In this document: positions 39,412-48,795 of the stretch, one piece after another
How positions within the stretch are numbered: the first letter of the stretch is position 1
Layout: every line of letters begins with the position of its first letter
Source of the DNA: Amycolatopsis granulosa
GTDB lineage: Bacteria > Actinomycetota > Actinomycetes > Mycobacteriales > Pseudonocardiaceae
Reading direction: 5' to 3'
Assembly: GCF_011758745.1 (NCBI RefSeq)
Contig: NZ_JAANOV010000001.1
Coordinates: 806,001-870,000 of the forward strand
DNA length: 64,000 nucleotides
Notes under the pieces: model-generated
Told to the model about the DNA's origin: nothing
The model's input: only the letters and a program-made list of their open reading frames with translations
Databases searched by the model: none
Program-made: the position numbers and the translations under genes

Positions 39412-41034
39412 TCAGCGACCGTGGCCGTGCTCGTCCACGACCGCACCGCCGGCCGGGTCGAGGGTGACCGCCTTCGCCTTCCGGCCGTGGAAGTCGAACA
39501 GGTTGTCCATCGTGCCGGCCCGCTCGTCGTAGGAGCCGCCGCCGATCCGGCCCACCGACCAGTTGTCCTCGACGAACTTCAGGATCGAGGTCTGGTCGGT
39601 GCGGGTGTGGTCGACGAAGTTCTCCTTGGCATACGGCGAGATCACCAGCAGCGGCAGCCGGGGGCCGAACCCGCACCGGTCCGCGAAGCCGAGCACGTTG
39701 GGCGTGCGGGTGCAGACCGTGGAGTCCTGCGTGGCGTCGGACGAGCCGTTCACCACCGCGCTCACGTGGTCGTACCAGCCGTCGGAGTCGTCGTAGGCGA
39801 GCACGATCGCCGTCGAGTTCCACTCCGGCGAGTGCTCGATCTTGTTGATCTCCTCGACGACGAACCGCTGCTCGTCCAGGGGGTCGGAGTAGGCCGCGTG
39901 CGCGTCCTGGTAGGCCGGGGCCTTGAGGAAGCTGACCGCCGGCATGCTGCCGGCGGTCAGGGCGGTGTCGAAGTCGGTGATGTCGTACTGGTGGTTGGCC
40001 TGGTCGGTCTGGCCGATCGCGGCGGGCGAGCTCGGCGGCAGGTGCTTGGCGTTCGACGTCGACTCGTAGTACTGGAACGGCTCGTGGTGCGGGCTGTAGT
40101 CGGTGACAGTGATGCCGCCGACGTTCTGGTGGGTCTGCCCGCACACCGCGTAGCCGTTCTTCTGGCCGGTGGGCCGGAAGCCGCCCTGGAACCAGCCCCA
40201 GGTGACGCCGTGCGCGTTGAGCAGGTCGCCGATGTTGGGGCCCTGCGCCCGCGCCAGGTTGGCGGTCGCGGTGTGGTTGTTGTCCGAGCAGTCGTCGAAG
40301 GCGGGGTCCGGGTCGGCGATCACGGTGCCGGTGCCGGAGGCATCCGGCGACACCGCGACCGACGGGTCGGTGACCGGCCGGTGGGTGACCGAGGTGACCG
40401 GCTGCACACCGTGGGTCTGGCCGGAGATCAGGTTGATCGCACCGGGCGTGGACGGGCCGAACGTGGTGTTGAACGAGTTGTCGCTCATCGCGAAGTGCTG
40501 CGCGTAGTTCCACATCGCGGTGACGGTGTTGCCGTCGTAGTAGTCCATGACCAGGCCCGGTTCGCCGAACAGGATGGGCTGCCCGGTGCACGTGTCGCGG
40601 CCGGTGTACTCGACGAACTTGTCCATCGCGCTGTTGTCGAACGCCTTCTGCTCGGCGCCGTAGCCGTGGTTCTGGTCGCAGGTCAGGACCTGTTGCGGGG
40701 TGAGGCGCTTGGGGTTGTAGGCGTTCGGGTTCGCGGTGAGCAGCTGCGGCGAGAGGCCGTTGACGGCGGGGGTGCCCGGGGCGGCGTCGAAGTGGGTGCC
40801 GTCGGTGTTGGCCGCGTTCGGGTAGGTGCCGAAGTAGTGGTCGAACGAGATGTTCTCGCCGAAGATGACCACGACGTGCTTGATCGGCGTCGCGGTGTGC
40901 AGCGCGGTGGCCGGTTTGAGCCGCAGCGGCTCGGCCTGCGCGCCGCCGACCGCGGTGGTGACCGCGATCGCCGCGGCGGCGGCGGTGGCCAGCGCTCCCG
41001 CGCCGATGAGCAGCCGTCTCCTGGCTGTGTCCAC
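39412..41034 (-). CDS. Secreted phosphoesterase (phospholipase C/AcpA family)
   Basis: 540 residues. A Tat-like N-terminus (ARRRLLIGAGALAT) ends near residue 34. The mature enzyme starts with KHVVVIFGENISFDHYFGTYP, the metal-binding block of the phosphoesterase family that includes acid phosphatase AcpA and phospholipase C, followed by MSDNSFNTTFGPSTPGA with the likely nucleophile Ser. Later DDSDGWYDHV and PLLVISPYAKENFVDHT complete the metal site. It should act outside the membrane on phosphate esters. GTG 41034 follows AGGAGG and lies 30 bases after efeB, suggesting one operon. Confidence 0.9.
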   Translation of the reverse strand: MDTARRRLLIGAGALATAAAAAIAVTTAVGGAQAEPLRLKPATALHTATPIKHVVVIFGENISFDHYFGTYPNAANTDGTHFDAAPGTPAVNGLSPQLLTANPNAYNPKRLTPQQVLTCDQNHGYGAEQKAFDNSAMDKFVEYTGRDTCTGQPILFGEPGLVMDYYDGNTVTAMWNYAQHFAMSDNSFNTTFGPSTPGAINLISGQTHGVQPVTSVTHRPVTDPSVAVSPDASGTGTVIADPDPAFDDCSDNNHTATANLARAQGPNIGDLLNAHGVTWGWFQGGFRPTGQKNGYAVCGQTHQNVGGITVTDYSPHHEPFQYYESTSNAKHLPPSSPAAIGQTDQANHQYDITDFDTALTAGSMPAVSFLKAPAYQDAHAAYSDPLDEQRFVVEEINKIEHSPEWNSTAIVLAYDDSDGWYDHVSAVVNGSSDATQDSTVCTRTPNVLGFADRCGFGPRLPLLVISPYAKENFVDHTRTDQTSILKFVEDNWSVGRIGGGSYDERAGTMDNLFDFHGRKAKAVTLDPAGGAVVDEHGHGR

Positions 41035-41064
41035 TGTGTCCTCCTGTGTGGTGGGGAAATCCGG

Positions 41065-42288
41065 TCAGGCGAGCAGTGCCCGTCCGAACTGGTCGCCGGG
41101 GCCGGTGACGCCGGGAAGGGCGAAGAAGTAGCCGCCCCCGAACGGGGAGATGTAGTCGGTCAGCGGCTCGCCGGCGAGCCGGGTCTGGACGGCCTCGAAC
41201 TGGCGGACCGGATCCTGCTGGTAGCAGGTGAAGACGAGGCCCATGTCGAGGTTGCCGTTGCTGTCGATGCCGCGGTCGTAGTTGTAGGCGCGGCGCACGA
41301 TGCGGCTGTCCGCGGTCCGCGGGGTGCGCGGGTTGGCGAGCCGGATGTGGCTGGTGAGCGGGACGGCCGCGCCGGCCGGGTCGAGCGCGTAGTCCGGCTC
41401 GTCCTCCTCCCGGGAGCCGTCCAGGGGCGCACCGGAGTCGCGGCGGCGGCCGATGATGTTCTCCTGCTCCGACAGCGACACCCGGTCCCAGAACTCGACG
41501 AGCATGCGGATCAGGCGGATCACCTGGTAGCTGCCGCCCGCGGCCCAGGACGGCTCGCCGGCCCCGGCCCACACCAGCCGCGTCATCTCGGCGGCGTCGC
41601 CGGGGTCGGGGTTGGCGATGCCGTCCTTGAAGCCCATCAGGTTGCGGGGTGTGCCGTCGGGGCGGGACGGGGAGGTGAACCCGGCGACGCGCCACCGGGG
41701 TTGCATGCCGCCACGAGTGGCGCGGGTGAGGTCACGCAGGGCGTGCAGGACGGTGTCGGCGTGGTCGGCGGCCAGCACGAGGCTGAGGTCGCCGTGGCAC
41801 TGGGCCGGGTCGAGGGCGTCGTCGGCGAACACGCGCATCGGGGTCAGGTGCGCGGGCTTGCGGTCGGCCAGCCCGTATCGGTCGTCGAACAGCGACGCGC
41901 CGACGCCGAGGGTGACGGTGAGCCGGTCGGCGGGGACGACCGGGCCGAGCACGCCGGAGTCGGTGGGCGGGCCGGTGATGCCGACGGTCTCCGGGGTGCC
42001 GCCGGCGGTGAGGAACCGCGCCCGGTCGGTGAGGGCGCGGAAGAGCTCGGTCAGCTCCGCCCGGCTCCCGGCGATGACATCGAACGCGGCGACCATCGCG
42101 TGCGGCGCGGACGGCCGCAGGACGCCGGGCTGGTGCTCGCCGTGGAACGGCACGGTGCTGTCCTGGCCGGGGGTGTCCTGAGCCGCGCCGTCCTGGGCGG
42201 TGGCGGGCGGCGCGAACCCGGCGGCCACGGCGGTCGCCCCGGCCCCGGCGAGCGCCCCCCGCAGAAACGCCCGGCGGGCGACACTCAT
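41065..42288 (-). CDS. efeB: EfeB, Dyp-type haem peroxidase/deferrochelatase
   Basis: 407 residues with a Tat signal (ARRAFLRG) and cleavage near residue 31. The distal GxxDG motif is GFKDGIANP and the proximal haem-ligand His lies in [11 protein letters not shown]. EfeB proteins oxidise ferrous iron or release iron from haem outside the membrane. GGGGAGG precedes the ATG. It lies directly after efeO in the same direction. Confidence 0.93.
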   Translation of the reverse strand: MSVARRAFLRGALAGAGATAVAAGFAPPATAQDGAAQDTPGQDSTVPFHGEHQPGVLRPSAPHAMVAAFDVIAGSRAELTELFRALTDRARFLTAGGTPETVGITGPPTDSGVLGPVVPADRLTVTLGVGASLFDDRYGLADRKPAHLTPMRVFADDALDPAQCHGDLSLVLAADHADTVLHALRDLTRATRGGMQPRWRVAGFTSPSRPDGTPRNLMGFKDGIANPDPGDAAEMTRLVWAGAGEPSWAAGGSYQVIRLIRMLVEFWDRVSLSEQENIIGRRRDSGAPLDGSREEDEPDYALDPAGAAVPLTSHIRLANPRTPRTADSRIVRRAYNYDRGIDSNGNLDMGLVFTCYQQDPVRQFEAVQTRLAGEPLTDYISPFGGGYFFALPGVTGPGDQFGRALLA

Positions 42289-42433
42289 ACCTGCCTCCCC
42301 ATCCCCGAGGTGGCGCAGTGCCGGTCCCGGAGCGCACGGCCGCCCCGGGCGCGCTCCACCACGACGCCACGAACACGAGCCCGCCGGCCCACCGGGGCCT
42401 CCCCTGGACGGCGCCGGCGGCGGCCCCCGGGGG

Positions 42434-43603
42434 TCACGAGCTCCTCCGCGGGGCGGTGATCGCTGCGATGGGGGCCAGCTCTTCGGTCAGTTCGGCGACC
42501 GTGCCGTTGATGCGCTCGCGCAGCGCCGTGGGTAGCTGCGCGACCGGCACCCAGCTGCCGTCCGCGCGCTGCCCGCTCGCCACCGCCGTGCGTGCGCGGC
42601 CGATCTGGGCGTCCACTTGGGACAGTGCCGGCAGGCGGCCCGCCAGCAGCGGGCGGAGGACGTCCAGCACCGCGACCGTGCCGTCCAGGTTCGCCAGCGT
42701 CGTCGCCAGGCCGGTGCCGCTGCCGTAGTCGGTGTGGCCGGTGAGTTCGGACTGCAGCGCGTTCTCCATGATCTCGTGGGCGCGCACACCCAGGTCGAGC
42801 TGGTCGATCTGACGGTCCGGAAAGGACTCCCCCAGCCGGTGGACGGCGTCGGTGAGCTGCTGCGCCACCGCGGCCAGGGCGGAGGTGGCCTCGTCGCGCC
42901 AGAGGCCGGACTCGAGCCGGTGGAACCCGGTGAAGCCTGGGTCGGCGGTGCCGTCGGGGAGGCCGTCGGCGGTGCCGTTGATGGCGGCGTCGGCGTCGCC
43001 GAAGGCTCCGTACGCGGCGCCGAGCCGTTCGTAGGTGAGGTGCGCGGTGAGCCACGCCGCCCGCGCGGCGGCGCGGTCACCGGAGCGGACGGCGGCGGCG
43101 AGGGCGTCGGTCTGGGCGGCGAGTGAGTCAAGCCCGGCGGCGATGACCGCGTGGTAGGACTTGGCCGGGCCGAGCAGGTCGGCGTAGGTAACCGGCACGA
43201 TCGCGGGCGCCGGGCGGGGCGCGCCGCCGGTGACGTGAACGACCGGCCCGGTCACGGCGTCGGCGTCGTCCGGCAGGCAGCGCAGCGCGTAGTCGCCCGC
43301 GCCGAGGGTGATGTCCAGGGCGCGGGTGGCGCCCGCACCGAGGCCCTCGATCTCGCCGAACACGGCGCCGGTGGCCGGGTCCACGACCTCCGCCCCGGCG
43401 GTGACCGGGCCGGTGTTGCGCAGCCGGAGGGTCTGCCGCCCGGCCTGCGGGCCGGCCCAGCCGCGCCCGCACGCCGACACCGACACCTCGACGACGCCGT
43501 CGGCCGACGGCGCGGGCCGCGCCCACAGCCACCAGCCGGCAGCGGCGAGCAGCACCACGGTCACTCCCGCAACCACAACCCAGCGCAACACCGTGCTCCC
43601 CAC
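42434..43603 (-). CDS. efeO: EfeO, iron-uptake periplasmic protein
   Basis: About 389 residues. A single N-terminal membrane helix (about 5-25) anchors a cupredoxin-like domain ([12 protein letters not shown], about 38-125) and an M75 imelysin domain with the [10 protein letters not shown] HxxE motif and YERLGAAYG. EfeO hands iron to EfeU; no efeU permease is found in the window. GTG 43603 is used; a GTG at 43639 would add 12 residues, and neither has a clear ribosome site. efeB follows 145 bases downstream. Confidence 0.9.
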   Translation of the reverse strand: MGSTVLRWVVVAGVTVVLLAAAGWWLWARPAPSADGVVEVSVSACGRGWAGPQAGRQTLRLRNTGPVTAGAEVVDPATGAVFGEIEGLGAGATRALDITLGAGDYALRCLPDDADAVTGPVVHVTGGAPRPAPAIVPVTYADLLGPAKSYHAVIAAGLDSLAAQTDALAAAVRSGDRAAARAAWLTAHLTYERLGAAYGAFGDADAAINGTADGLPDGTADPGFTGFHRLESGLWRDEATSALAAVAQQLTDAVHRLGESFPDRQIDQLDLGVRAHEIMENALQSELTGHTDYGSGTGLATTLANLDGTVAVLDVLRPLLAGRLPALSQVDAQIGRARTAVASGQRADGSWVPVAQLPTALRERINGTVAELTEELAPIAAITAPRRSS

Positions 43604-43743
43604 TCGAACGGATGATTCCGGCGAGCGGAGCGTAGGCACCGGTGATCGCGGACCCCGTCCGTTTTGGGCGGTCGCGGGGAACGTTCACCGACTGTTCGGG
43701 CACGATTTCGCCCAGGCGGGCCGAAACCGGAAAGCGGGCGCGG

Positions 43744-44223
43744 TTACCGGCGGGTGAGCAGGAAGATCGGCAGCTCGCGGCCCGCCGCGAGGCGTTCCAT
43801 CTCGTAGCCGGGCCAGAACTCCAGCAGCCGCCGCCACATCTCGTCGTAGTCCTCGCCCTTGACGGGCGCGGCGGTGACCGCGATCTCGCGGCCGCGGACG
43901 GCGACGGTCGCCTCCGGATGCGCACGCAGGTTGTAGGTCCAGCCCGGGTCGCGGGGGCGGCCCCAGTTGGACCCGACCAGCACGAACCCGTCCCGGAAGG
44001 GGAAGTACAGCAGGTTGGTGCTGCGCGGCAGCCCGCTCTTGCGCCCCAGCGTGGTCAGCCGCAGGGACGGCAGACCGGCGATCCCCACCAGGCTCACCCG
44101 CCCGCGGAACCACCGGTGCAGCCGCTGGTCCGACCAGATGATGACCTTCGCGAGCCGCATCAGCCACGGCCGGGTGCCCAGCCTGCGGGCCAGGAGCGGG
44201 AGCGGGTTCTTCACGTCCCCCAT
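43744..44223 (-). CDS. Deazaflavin (F420)-dependent nitroreductase-family protein
   Basis: 159 residues, the usual Ddn/DUF385 length. The split-barrel core has LPSLRLTTLGRKSGLPRSTNLLYF, GFVLVGSNWGRPRDPGWTYNLRAHP and VTAAPVKGEDYDEMW. Such proteins use reduced F420 to reduce quinones or other small molecules at the membrane. It starts 36 bases after egtD in the same direction, so it may be co-transcribed with the ergothioneine genes. Confidence 0.9.
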   Translation of the reverse strand: MGDVKNPLPLLARRLGTRPWLMRLAKVIIWSDQRLHRWFRGRVSLVGIAGLPSLRLTTLGRKSGLPRSTNLLYFPFRDGFVLVGSNWGRPRDPGWTYNLRAHPEATVAVRGREIAVTAAPVKGEDYDEMWRRLLEFWPGYEMERLAAGRELPIFLLTRR

Positions 44224-44259
44224 TGGACCATTCGCCCGTTCCCGCCCTGCCCGCGGTGG

Positions 44260-45234
44260 TCAGCTCATCGCGCGCGCCAGCGACACCGCGAACCGGCCCT
44301 GCGCGTCGGTCCACCAATGCCGGACCTCGAACCCGGCGTCGGCCAGCTCGGCGGTGACGCCCTCGCGGCGGAACTTCGCCGAGATCTCCGTCCGGATGTC
44401 CTCCCCGGCCTCGAACGACACCTCCATCCCCGCGCCCGGGATGGACACCCGCACCGCCCCGGGGGTGCGCAGCCGCATCTCGATCCACTCGTTGCCGGCG
44501 TCCCAGTGGGCCACGTGCTCGAAGGCGTCCGGGTCGAAGTCGGCGCCCAGCACCTCGTTGACCACGCGCAGCACGTTGCGGTTGAACTCCGCCGTCACCC
44601 CGGCGGAGTCGTCGTAGGCACGCACCAGCGTGCCCGGGTCCTTGACCAGGTCGGTGCCGAGCAGGAACCACTCGCCGGCGGCGAGCACGTCCCGCACCGA
44701 ACGCAGGAACTTGCCGCGTTCGGCGGGCAGGAAGTTGCCCAGCGTGCCGCCCAGGAAGGCGACCAGCCGCGGCGGTTCGCCGGGCAGCAGCCCCAGGTGC
44801 TCGGTGAAGTCGCCGACCACCCCGCGCACGTCCAGCCCCGGGTAGTCCGCTCCGATCGCCCCCACGGCCTGGGCGAGGGCGGACTCCGACACGTCCAGTG
44901 GCACGAAGGTGCGCAGGCTGCCGTGCTCGCGCAGCCCGTCGAGCAGCAGGCGGGTCTTCTCGCTCGACCCCGAGCCGAGCTCCACCAGCGTGTGCGCGCC
45001 GGTGATCCGCGCGATCGACCCGGCCTCCCGCGCCAGCACCTCGCGTTCGGCTCGCGTCGGGTAGTACTCCGGCAGCGCGGTGATTTCCTCGAACAGCTCG
45101 CTGCCCCGCGCGTCGTAGAACCACTTCGACGGCAGCCACTTCCGCGGCGCGGACAGCCCCGCCCGCACGTCGGCGCGCAGCGCCTCGGCGATCTCGGTCG
45201 CGCTGCGGTGGATGTCCAAATCGGACTCGGTCAT
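44260..45234 (-). CDS. egtD: L-histidine N-alpha-methyltransferase EgtD
   Basis: 324 residues. SAM-binding blocks are TLVELGSGSSEKTRLLL and PLDVSESAL; the histidine-binding part has LVAFLGGTLGNFLP, YDDSAGVTAEFNRNVL and IEMRLRTPG. It trimethylates histidine to hercynine, the first committed step of ergothioneine synthesis. The start overlaps the egtC stop (ATGA). Confidence 0.96.
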   Translation of the reverse strand: MTESDLDIHRSATEIAEALRADVRAGLSAPRKWLPSKWFYDARGSELFEEITALPEYYPTRAEREVLAREAGSIARITGAHTLVELGSGSSEKTRLLLDGLREHGSLRTFVPLDVSESALAQAVGAIGADYPGLDVRGVVGDFTEHLGLLPGEPPRLVAFLGGTLGNFLPAERGKFLRSVRDVLAAGEWFLLGTDLVKDPGTLVRAYDDSAGVTAEFNRNVLRVVNEVLGADFDPDAFEHVAHWDAGNEWIEMRLRTPGAVRVSIPGAGMEVSFEAGEDIRTEISAKFRREGVTAELADAGFEVRHWWTDAQGRFAVSLARAMS

Positions 45235-45992
45235 GGCACGACACTCCGATCGGTGTGGAGGGGAAGGAGTTCGACGGCGCCGTGGCACGCGCGGAGCAGG
45301 TGCCGGTCCGGTACCTCCGACCAGCCCGGTGCATCGTCCAGGGGTTCGGACGCGACCAGCACCGCCTCGCCATCGACCCGGACCGACAGCGAGTGTGTCC
45401 ACGCCGTCGCGACGAGCACCGTCCCGTCGGTGAGCAGGAAGTTCAGCCGGGAACCGGGCGCGGCGCGCTCGACCTGCGCGATCAGGTCGGCGACCGCGCC
45501 GGCCGGGTCCTCCCCCGCCGCGAGCCGGTCGCGCAGCAACGCCCACAGCAACGCCGAGTCGGTCGGCGCCGGCAGCGTCATCAGGTCGGTGACCGGGAGT
45601 TTCCCCGCCAGCGCCGCCATCCTGTCCGGCCAGCCGCGCACCACACCGTTGTGGCTGAACAGCCACCGGCCGCCGGTGAACGGCGCGCAGGCGCCCTCCC
45701 CCGGCGGCATCCCGGTCGTGCCGTTGCGCACCGCGGCGACGAACGCGCCGCTGAGCACCGAGCGGGCCAGCCGCGGCAGGTCGTGGTCGCTCCACAGCGG
45801 CACCGGGCGCCGGTACCGCACCGGCTCCGGCCCGTCGCCGTACCAGCCCAGCCCGAAGCCGTCGGCGTTCACCACCCCGCCGCCGCGCATGTCCTTCGGT
45901 GCGAAGGTCTGCCGCAACAGCGAGTGCGGCGCGTCGAACAGGGCGTCCGCGGGTGAGCGCGGCGGGCCCAGGTAGCCCAGGTGTCGGCACAT
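45231..45992 (-). CDS. egtC: Gamma-glutamyl-hercynylcysteine sulfoxide hydrolase EgtC
   Basis: 253 residues, a class-II glutamine-amidotransferase fold. The nucleophile is Cys2 in MCRHLGYLGP, exposed after removal of Met. Further family blocks are NADGFGLGWYGDG, RYRRPVPLWSD and FSHNGVVRGWP. It removes glutamate from gamma-glutamyl-hercynylcysteine sulfoxide. It lies two bases after egtB and overlaps egtD by four. Confidence 0.95.
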   Translation of the reverse strand: MCRHLGYLGPPRSPADALFDAPHSLLRQTFAPKDMRGGGVVNADGFGLGWYGDGPEPVRYRRPVPLWSDHDLPRLARSVLSGAFVAAVRNGTTGMPPGEGACAPFTGGRWLFSHNGVVRGWPDRMAALAGKLPVTDLMTLPAPTDSALLWALLRDRLAAGEDPAGAVADLIAQVERAAPGSRLNFLLTDGTVLVATAWTHSLSVRVDGEAVLVASEPLDDAPGWSEVPDRHLLRACHGAVELLPLHTDRSVVP

Positions 45993-45994
45993 CG

Positions 45995-47380
45995 TCAGGC
46001 CCGCTCGCCCGGCGGGACGTCCCGCGCGCACCGGAACCCGGAGAAGATCTGCCGCCGGACCGGGTAGTCCCAGTTGCGGAAGGTGCCGCGGATGGCCGCC
46101 GCGTCGGTGCCGAACGAACCGCCGCGCAGCACCTTGTACTCCGGTCCGAAGAACACTTCCGAATACTCCCGGTAGGGGAAGGCGCGGAAGCCCGGGTACC
46201 CGGCGAAGTCGCTGCTCGTCCACTCCCACACATCGCCGACCAGCTGGTGCACGCCGAACGCCGAGACACCCTTCGGGTAGGCGCCCACCGGCGCCGGCGA
46301 CAGGTGGCGCTGGCCGAGGTTGGCGTGCTCGGGCGTGGGATCGTCGTTGCCCCACGGGTACCGCCGGGATTCCCCGGTGCCCGGGTCGAACCGCGCGGCC
46401 TTCTCCCATTCCGCCTCGGTGGGCAGCCGCTTGCCCGCCCACTTCGCATAGGCCTCGGCCTCGTGGAACGACACGTGCACCACCGGCTGCTCGGGCGGCA
46501 CCGGTTCGGCCACCCCGAACCGGGTGCGCCACCACCCGTCGGGCTCCCGGTGCCAGAACCGCGGCGCGGTGATGTCGTGCCCGCTGCGGTAGGCCCAGCC
46601 CGCCTCGCTCCACCACTCGCGCCGGTCGTACCCGCCCTCCTCGACGAACTCGAGGTAGGCGCCGTTGGTCACCGGGACGGTGTCCAGGTAGAAGGCGTCC
46701 ACGTCCACCTGGTGCGCCGGGCGCTCGTTGTCCAGCGCCCACGGCTCGAGCGAGGTGCCCATCACGAACGGGCCGGCCGGGATCAGCACCTCGCCGGGCA
46801 GCGGCCCGGACCGCGCCGGCGGCGGCTCCGGCGCGTGCAGCACCGGATCGCCCCGGCGCAGCTGGTGGGTGGCCAGCATCGTCTCGTCGTGCTGCTGCTC
46901 GTGCTGGGTGATCATCCCGAAGGCGAACCCGGCCTCGGTGAGCGGCCTGCCCGTCAGGGGTGCGCGCTCCAGCACGTCGAACGCCTTGGCCCGCACCTCG
47001 GCGACGTAGGCCCGCGCCTCCGCCGGACCGAGCAGCGGCAGCGACGGGCGGGTGGCGCGCGGGTGCTGGAAGGCGTCGTAGAGGTCGTCGATGTCGGGCC
47101 GCAGCGGCTCCCGGCCACCCACGTCCCGCACCAGCCACAACTCCTCCTGGCTGCCGATGTGCGCGAGGTCCCAGACCAGCGGCGACATCAGCTTCGAGTG
47201 CTGCCGCACGAGGTCGTCGTCGTCCACCGCGCCGGTGAGCACCGTGCTGCGGGCGCGTGCCCGGTCCAGGGCCGACGCGGCGCGCGCCCGCAGCTGCTCG
47301 GCGGGCAGCTCGCGCACCGGGTTGGGCGCCTCGGACAGCGGAACCGGCGATGCCGGCGAAGTGGGTGCCGCGTCGGTCAT
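45995..47380 (-). CDS. egtB: Ergothioneine sulfoxide synthase EgtB
   Basis: 461 residues. The DinB-like N-terminal domain carries the iron ligands H74 and the HxxxHxE motif H160-H164-E166 (TQHEQQHDE). The C-terminal FGE-sulfatase domain has EVLIPAGPFVMGTS, RLPTEAEWEKAARF, LVGDVWEWTSSDF and VLRGGSFGT. It joins gamma-glutamylcysteine to hercynine with oxygen. Use of gamma-glutamylcysteine fits the presence of egtA and egtC. The start overlaps the egtA stop (ATGA). Confidence 0.96.
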   Translation of the reverse strand: MTDAAPTSPASPVPLSEAPNPVRELPAEQLRARAASALDRARARSTVLTGAVDDDDLVRQHSKLMSPLVWDLAHIGSQEELWLVRDVGGREPLRPDIDDLYDAFQHPRATRPSLPLLGPAEARAYVAEVRAKAFDVLERAPLTGRPLTEAGFAFGMITQHEQQHDETMLATHQLRRGDPVLHAPEPPPARSGPLPGEVLIPAGPFVMGTSLEPWALDNERPAHQVDVDAFYLDTVPVTNGAYLEFVEEGGYDRREWWSEAGWAYRSGHDITAPRFWHREPDGWWRTRFGVAEPVPPEQPVVHVSFHEAEAYAKWAGKRLPTEAEWEKAARFDPGTGESRRYPWGNDDPTPEHANLGQRHLSPAPVGAYPKGVSAFGVHQLVGDVWEWTSSDFAGYPGFRAFPYREYSEVFFGPEYKVLRGGSFGTDAAAIRGTFRNWDYPVRRQIFSGFRCARDVPPGERA

Positions 47381-48627
47381 CTCGTAGCCTCCCCGGCGTG
47401 CGCGAGCCGCTGCACGCCTTCGGTGATCTTGTCGACGGTCTCTCCGGGCAGGCCGGTGCGCGCCAGCTCGGCGCATCCGAGGTCGGCGACCTCGCGGGCC
47501 GCCGCGGCGATCCGCGGGTCGCGCATCCCGGCCCGCGCGGCCGCCTCCCACTCGCCCTGGACGGGCGCGCAGACCGCACGCACGCGGTCCACAGTGGACG
47601 GACGGTCGAGCAGTGCGGTGAGCAGCGCGACCGGGTGCAGCCAGCGCTGCCGCGGCTGGGCGTCGAGGTAGCGGACCTCGAGGTAACCGTGCGGCCGCAC
47701 CGGGGTGAACATCGTGGTCAGGTGGTAGTCGAGGTCGGCCAGCGTGGGCCGCCGCAGGACGCGCCCGGCGCCGCGGCCGGCCGCCCAGTCCGCGAACGTC
47801 AGGCCCTCCGGGGCGTCCCACGGCCCGTCCCGCCGCACCACGAGCAGGGGCGTGTCCAGCACGCGGCGGGCCCAGCTCGCGGCGGCGTCCGGGCCGCACG
47901 CGGCGGCCGTGGTCCGGCAGGGTTCGGTGGCCCGCACCGCGAGCCACCGCGCGGATGCCGCGCCGGTGTCGCGGCCCGCGCGCCGCGGGGAGTTGGCGAA
48001 CAACGCCAGCAGCGGGGGGCCGAGCGCGTGGATCGCCGCCCAGCGGGCGGCGAAGGAGCCGGCCTCGCCGGTGTCGACGCAGACCTGGAGCCCGGCGGTG
48101 CTGCACATCATGGTGAGGCCACCGGGGCCACGCGGGGCGAACCGCCGTTCCATCGCCGCGTACCGGGGCGTGTCGAGCAGCCGGGCGGGTGCGCGATGGG
48201 CGTCCATACCCTCGTCACGCAGGACGAACCCGTGCCGCGCGAGCAGGTCGGTGAGATGAGCGAGATCGTTGGTGACCACCTCGGCCAGGTCGCGCAGCGA
48301 CGGCTGGGGCAGCGCGGAGATCTCCACCTGGCCACCGGGTTCGAGGGTCACCGGAGAGCCGGCCGGCAACGGCAGCGCCGGGCTGTCGGGACGAAGGGTG
48401 CGCGGGGTGTGCGGGCCGAGCGCACGGGCGAGGTCGCCGGGATCGAGTGGTCTGCGGAGGTCGCCGGCGTAGTGCACGGTGTACTCCAGCTCCACGCCGA
48501 GCAGGCGCGGTGGGCCGTGCTTGAAGCACACGGACGCCACGTACGCCTCACCCTCGGCGCGGTCGGAAACCACCTTCGCCGCCACCGCCCCGCCGGGGGC
48601 GGGGGACATCGGCCGGGCCGCCGTCAT
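47377..48627 (-). CDS. egtA: Glutamate-cysteine ligase EgtA
   Basis: 416 residues. GVELEYTVHY, TLEPGGQVEISALPQPS, MCSTAGLQVCVD and RPHGYLEVRYLD are the ATP, glutamate and metal-binding blocks of EgtA/GshA-type ligases. It makes gamma-glutamylcysteine for EgtB. ATG 48627 is chosen; TTG 48639 is possible. It is the first gene of egtABCD and diverges from acnR. The egtE lyase, needed for the last step, is not in the window. Confidence 0.94.
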   Translation of the reverse strand: MTAARPMSPAPGGAVAAKVVSDRAEGEAYVASVCFKHGPPRLLGVELEYTVHYAGDLRRPLDPGDLARALGPHTPRTLRPDSPALPLPAGSPVTLEPGGQVEISALPQPSLRDLAEVVTNDLAHLTDLLARHGFVLRDEGMDAHRAPARLLDTPRYAAMERRFAPRGPGGLTMMCSTAGLQVCVDTGEAGSFAARWAAIHALGPPLLALFANSPRRAGRDTGAASARWLAVRATEPCRTTAAACGPDAAASWARRVLDTPLLVVRRDGPWDAPEGLTFADWAAGRGAGRVLRRPTLADLDYHLTTMFTPVRPHGYLEVRYLDAQPRQRWLHPVALLTALLDRPSTVDRVRAVCAPVQGEWEAAARAGMRDPRIAAAAREVADLGCAELARTGLPGETVDKITEGVQRLAHAGEATR

Positions 48628-48740
48628 CGTCGTGTCCAATCGCCGGGATCACTTGGTTTCGGACGCTACACGCGGGTACCGACAATTTCAGGAGCGGAAA
48701 GCGGCCCACGGCGGAATTCCCGGCGAGATCCGGAAGTCTT

Positions 48741-48762
48741 GCAGTAAGTACGTACGGTTTGC
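48741..48762. promoter_or_regulatory. AcnR-type operator upstream of acnR
   Basis: A 22-base dyad with GCA/TGC ends and a GTACGTAC centre. Read as CAGTAAGTACGTACGG (48742-48757) it fits the recalled AcnR motif at 11 of 13 defined positions. CGTAC-N-GTTTGC is shared with the acn site at 36331. It lies about 35 bases before the acnR start in the space shared with egtA. Confidence 0.6.
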
Positions 48763-48795
48763 GAAAGTGCGGCCCGCGGTGACAGGATCTGGTGC

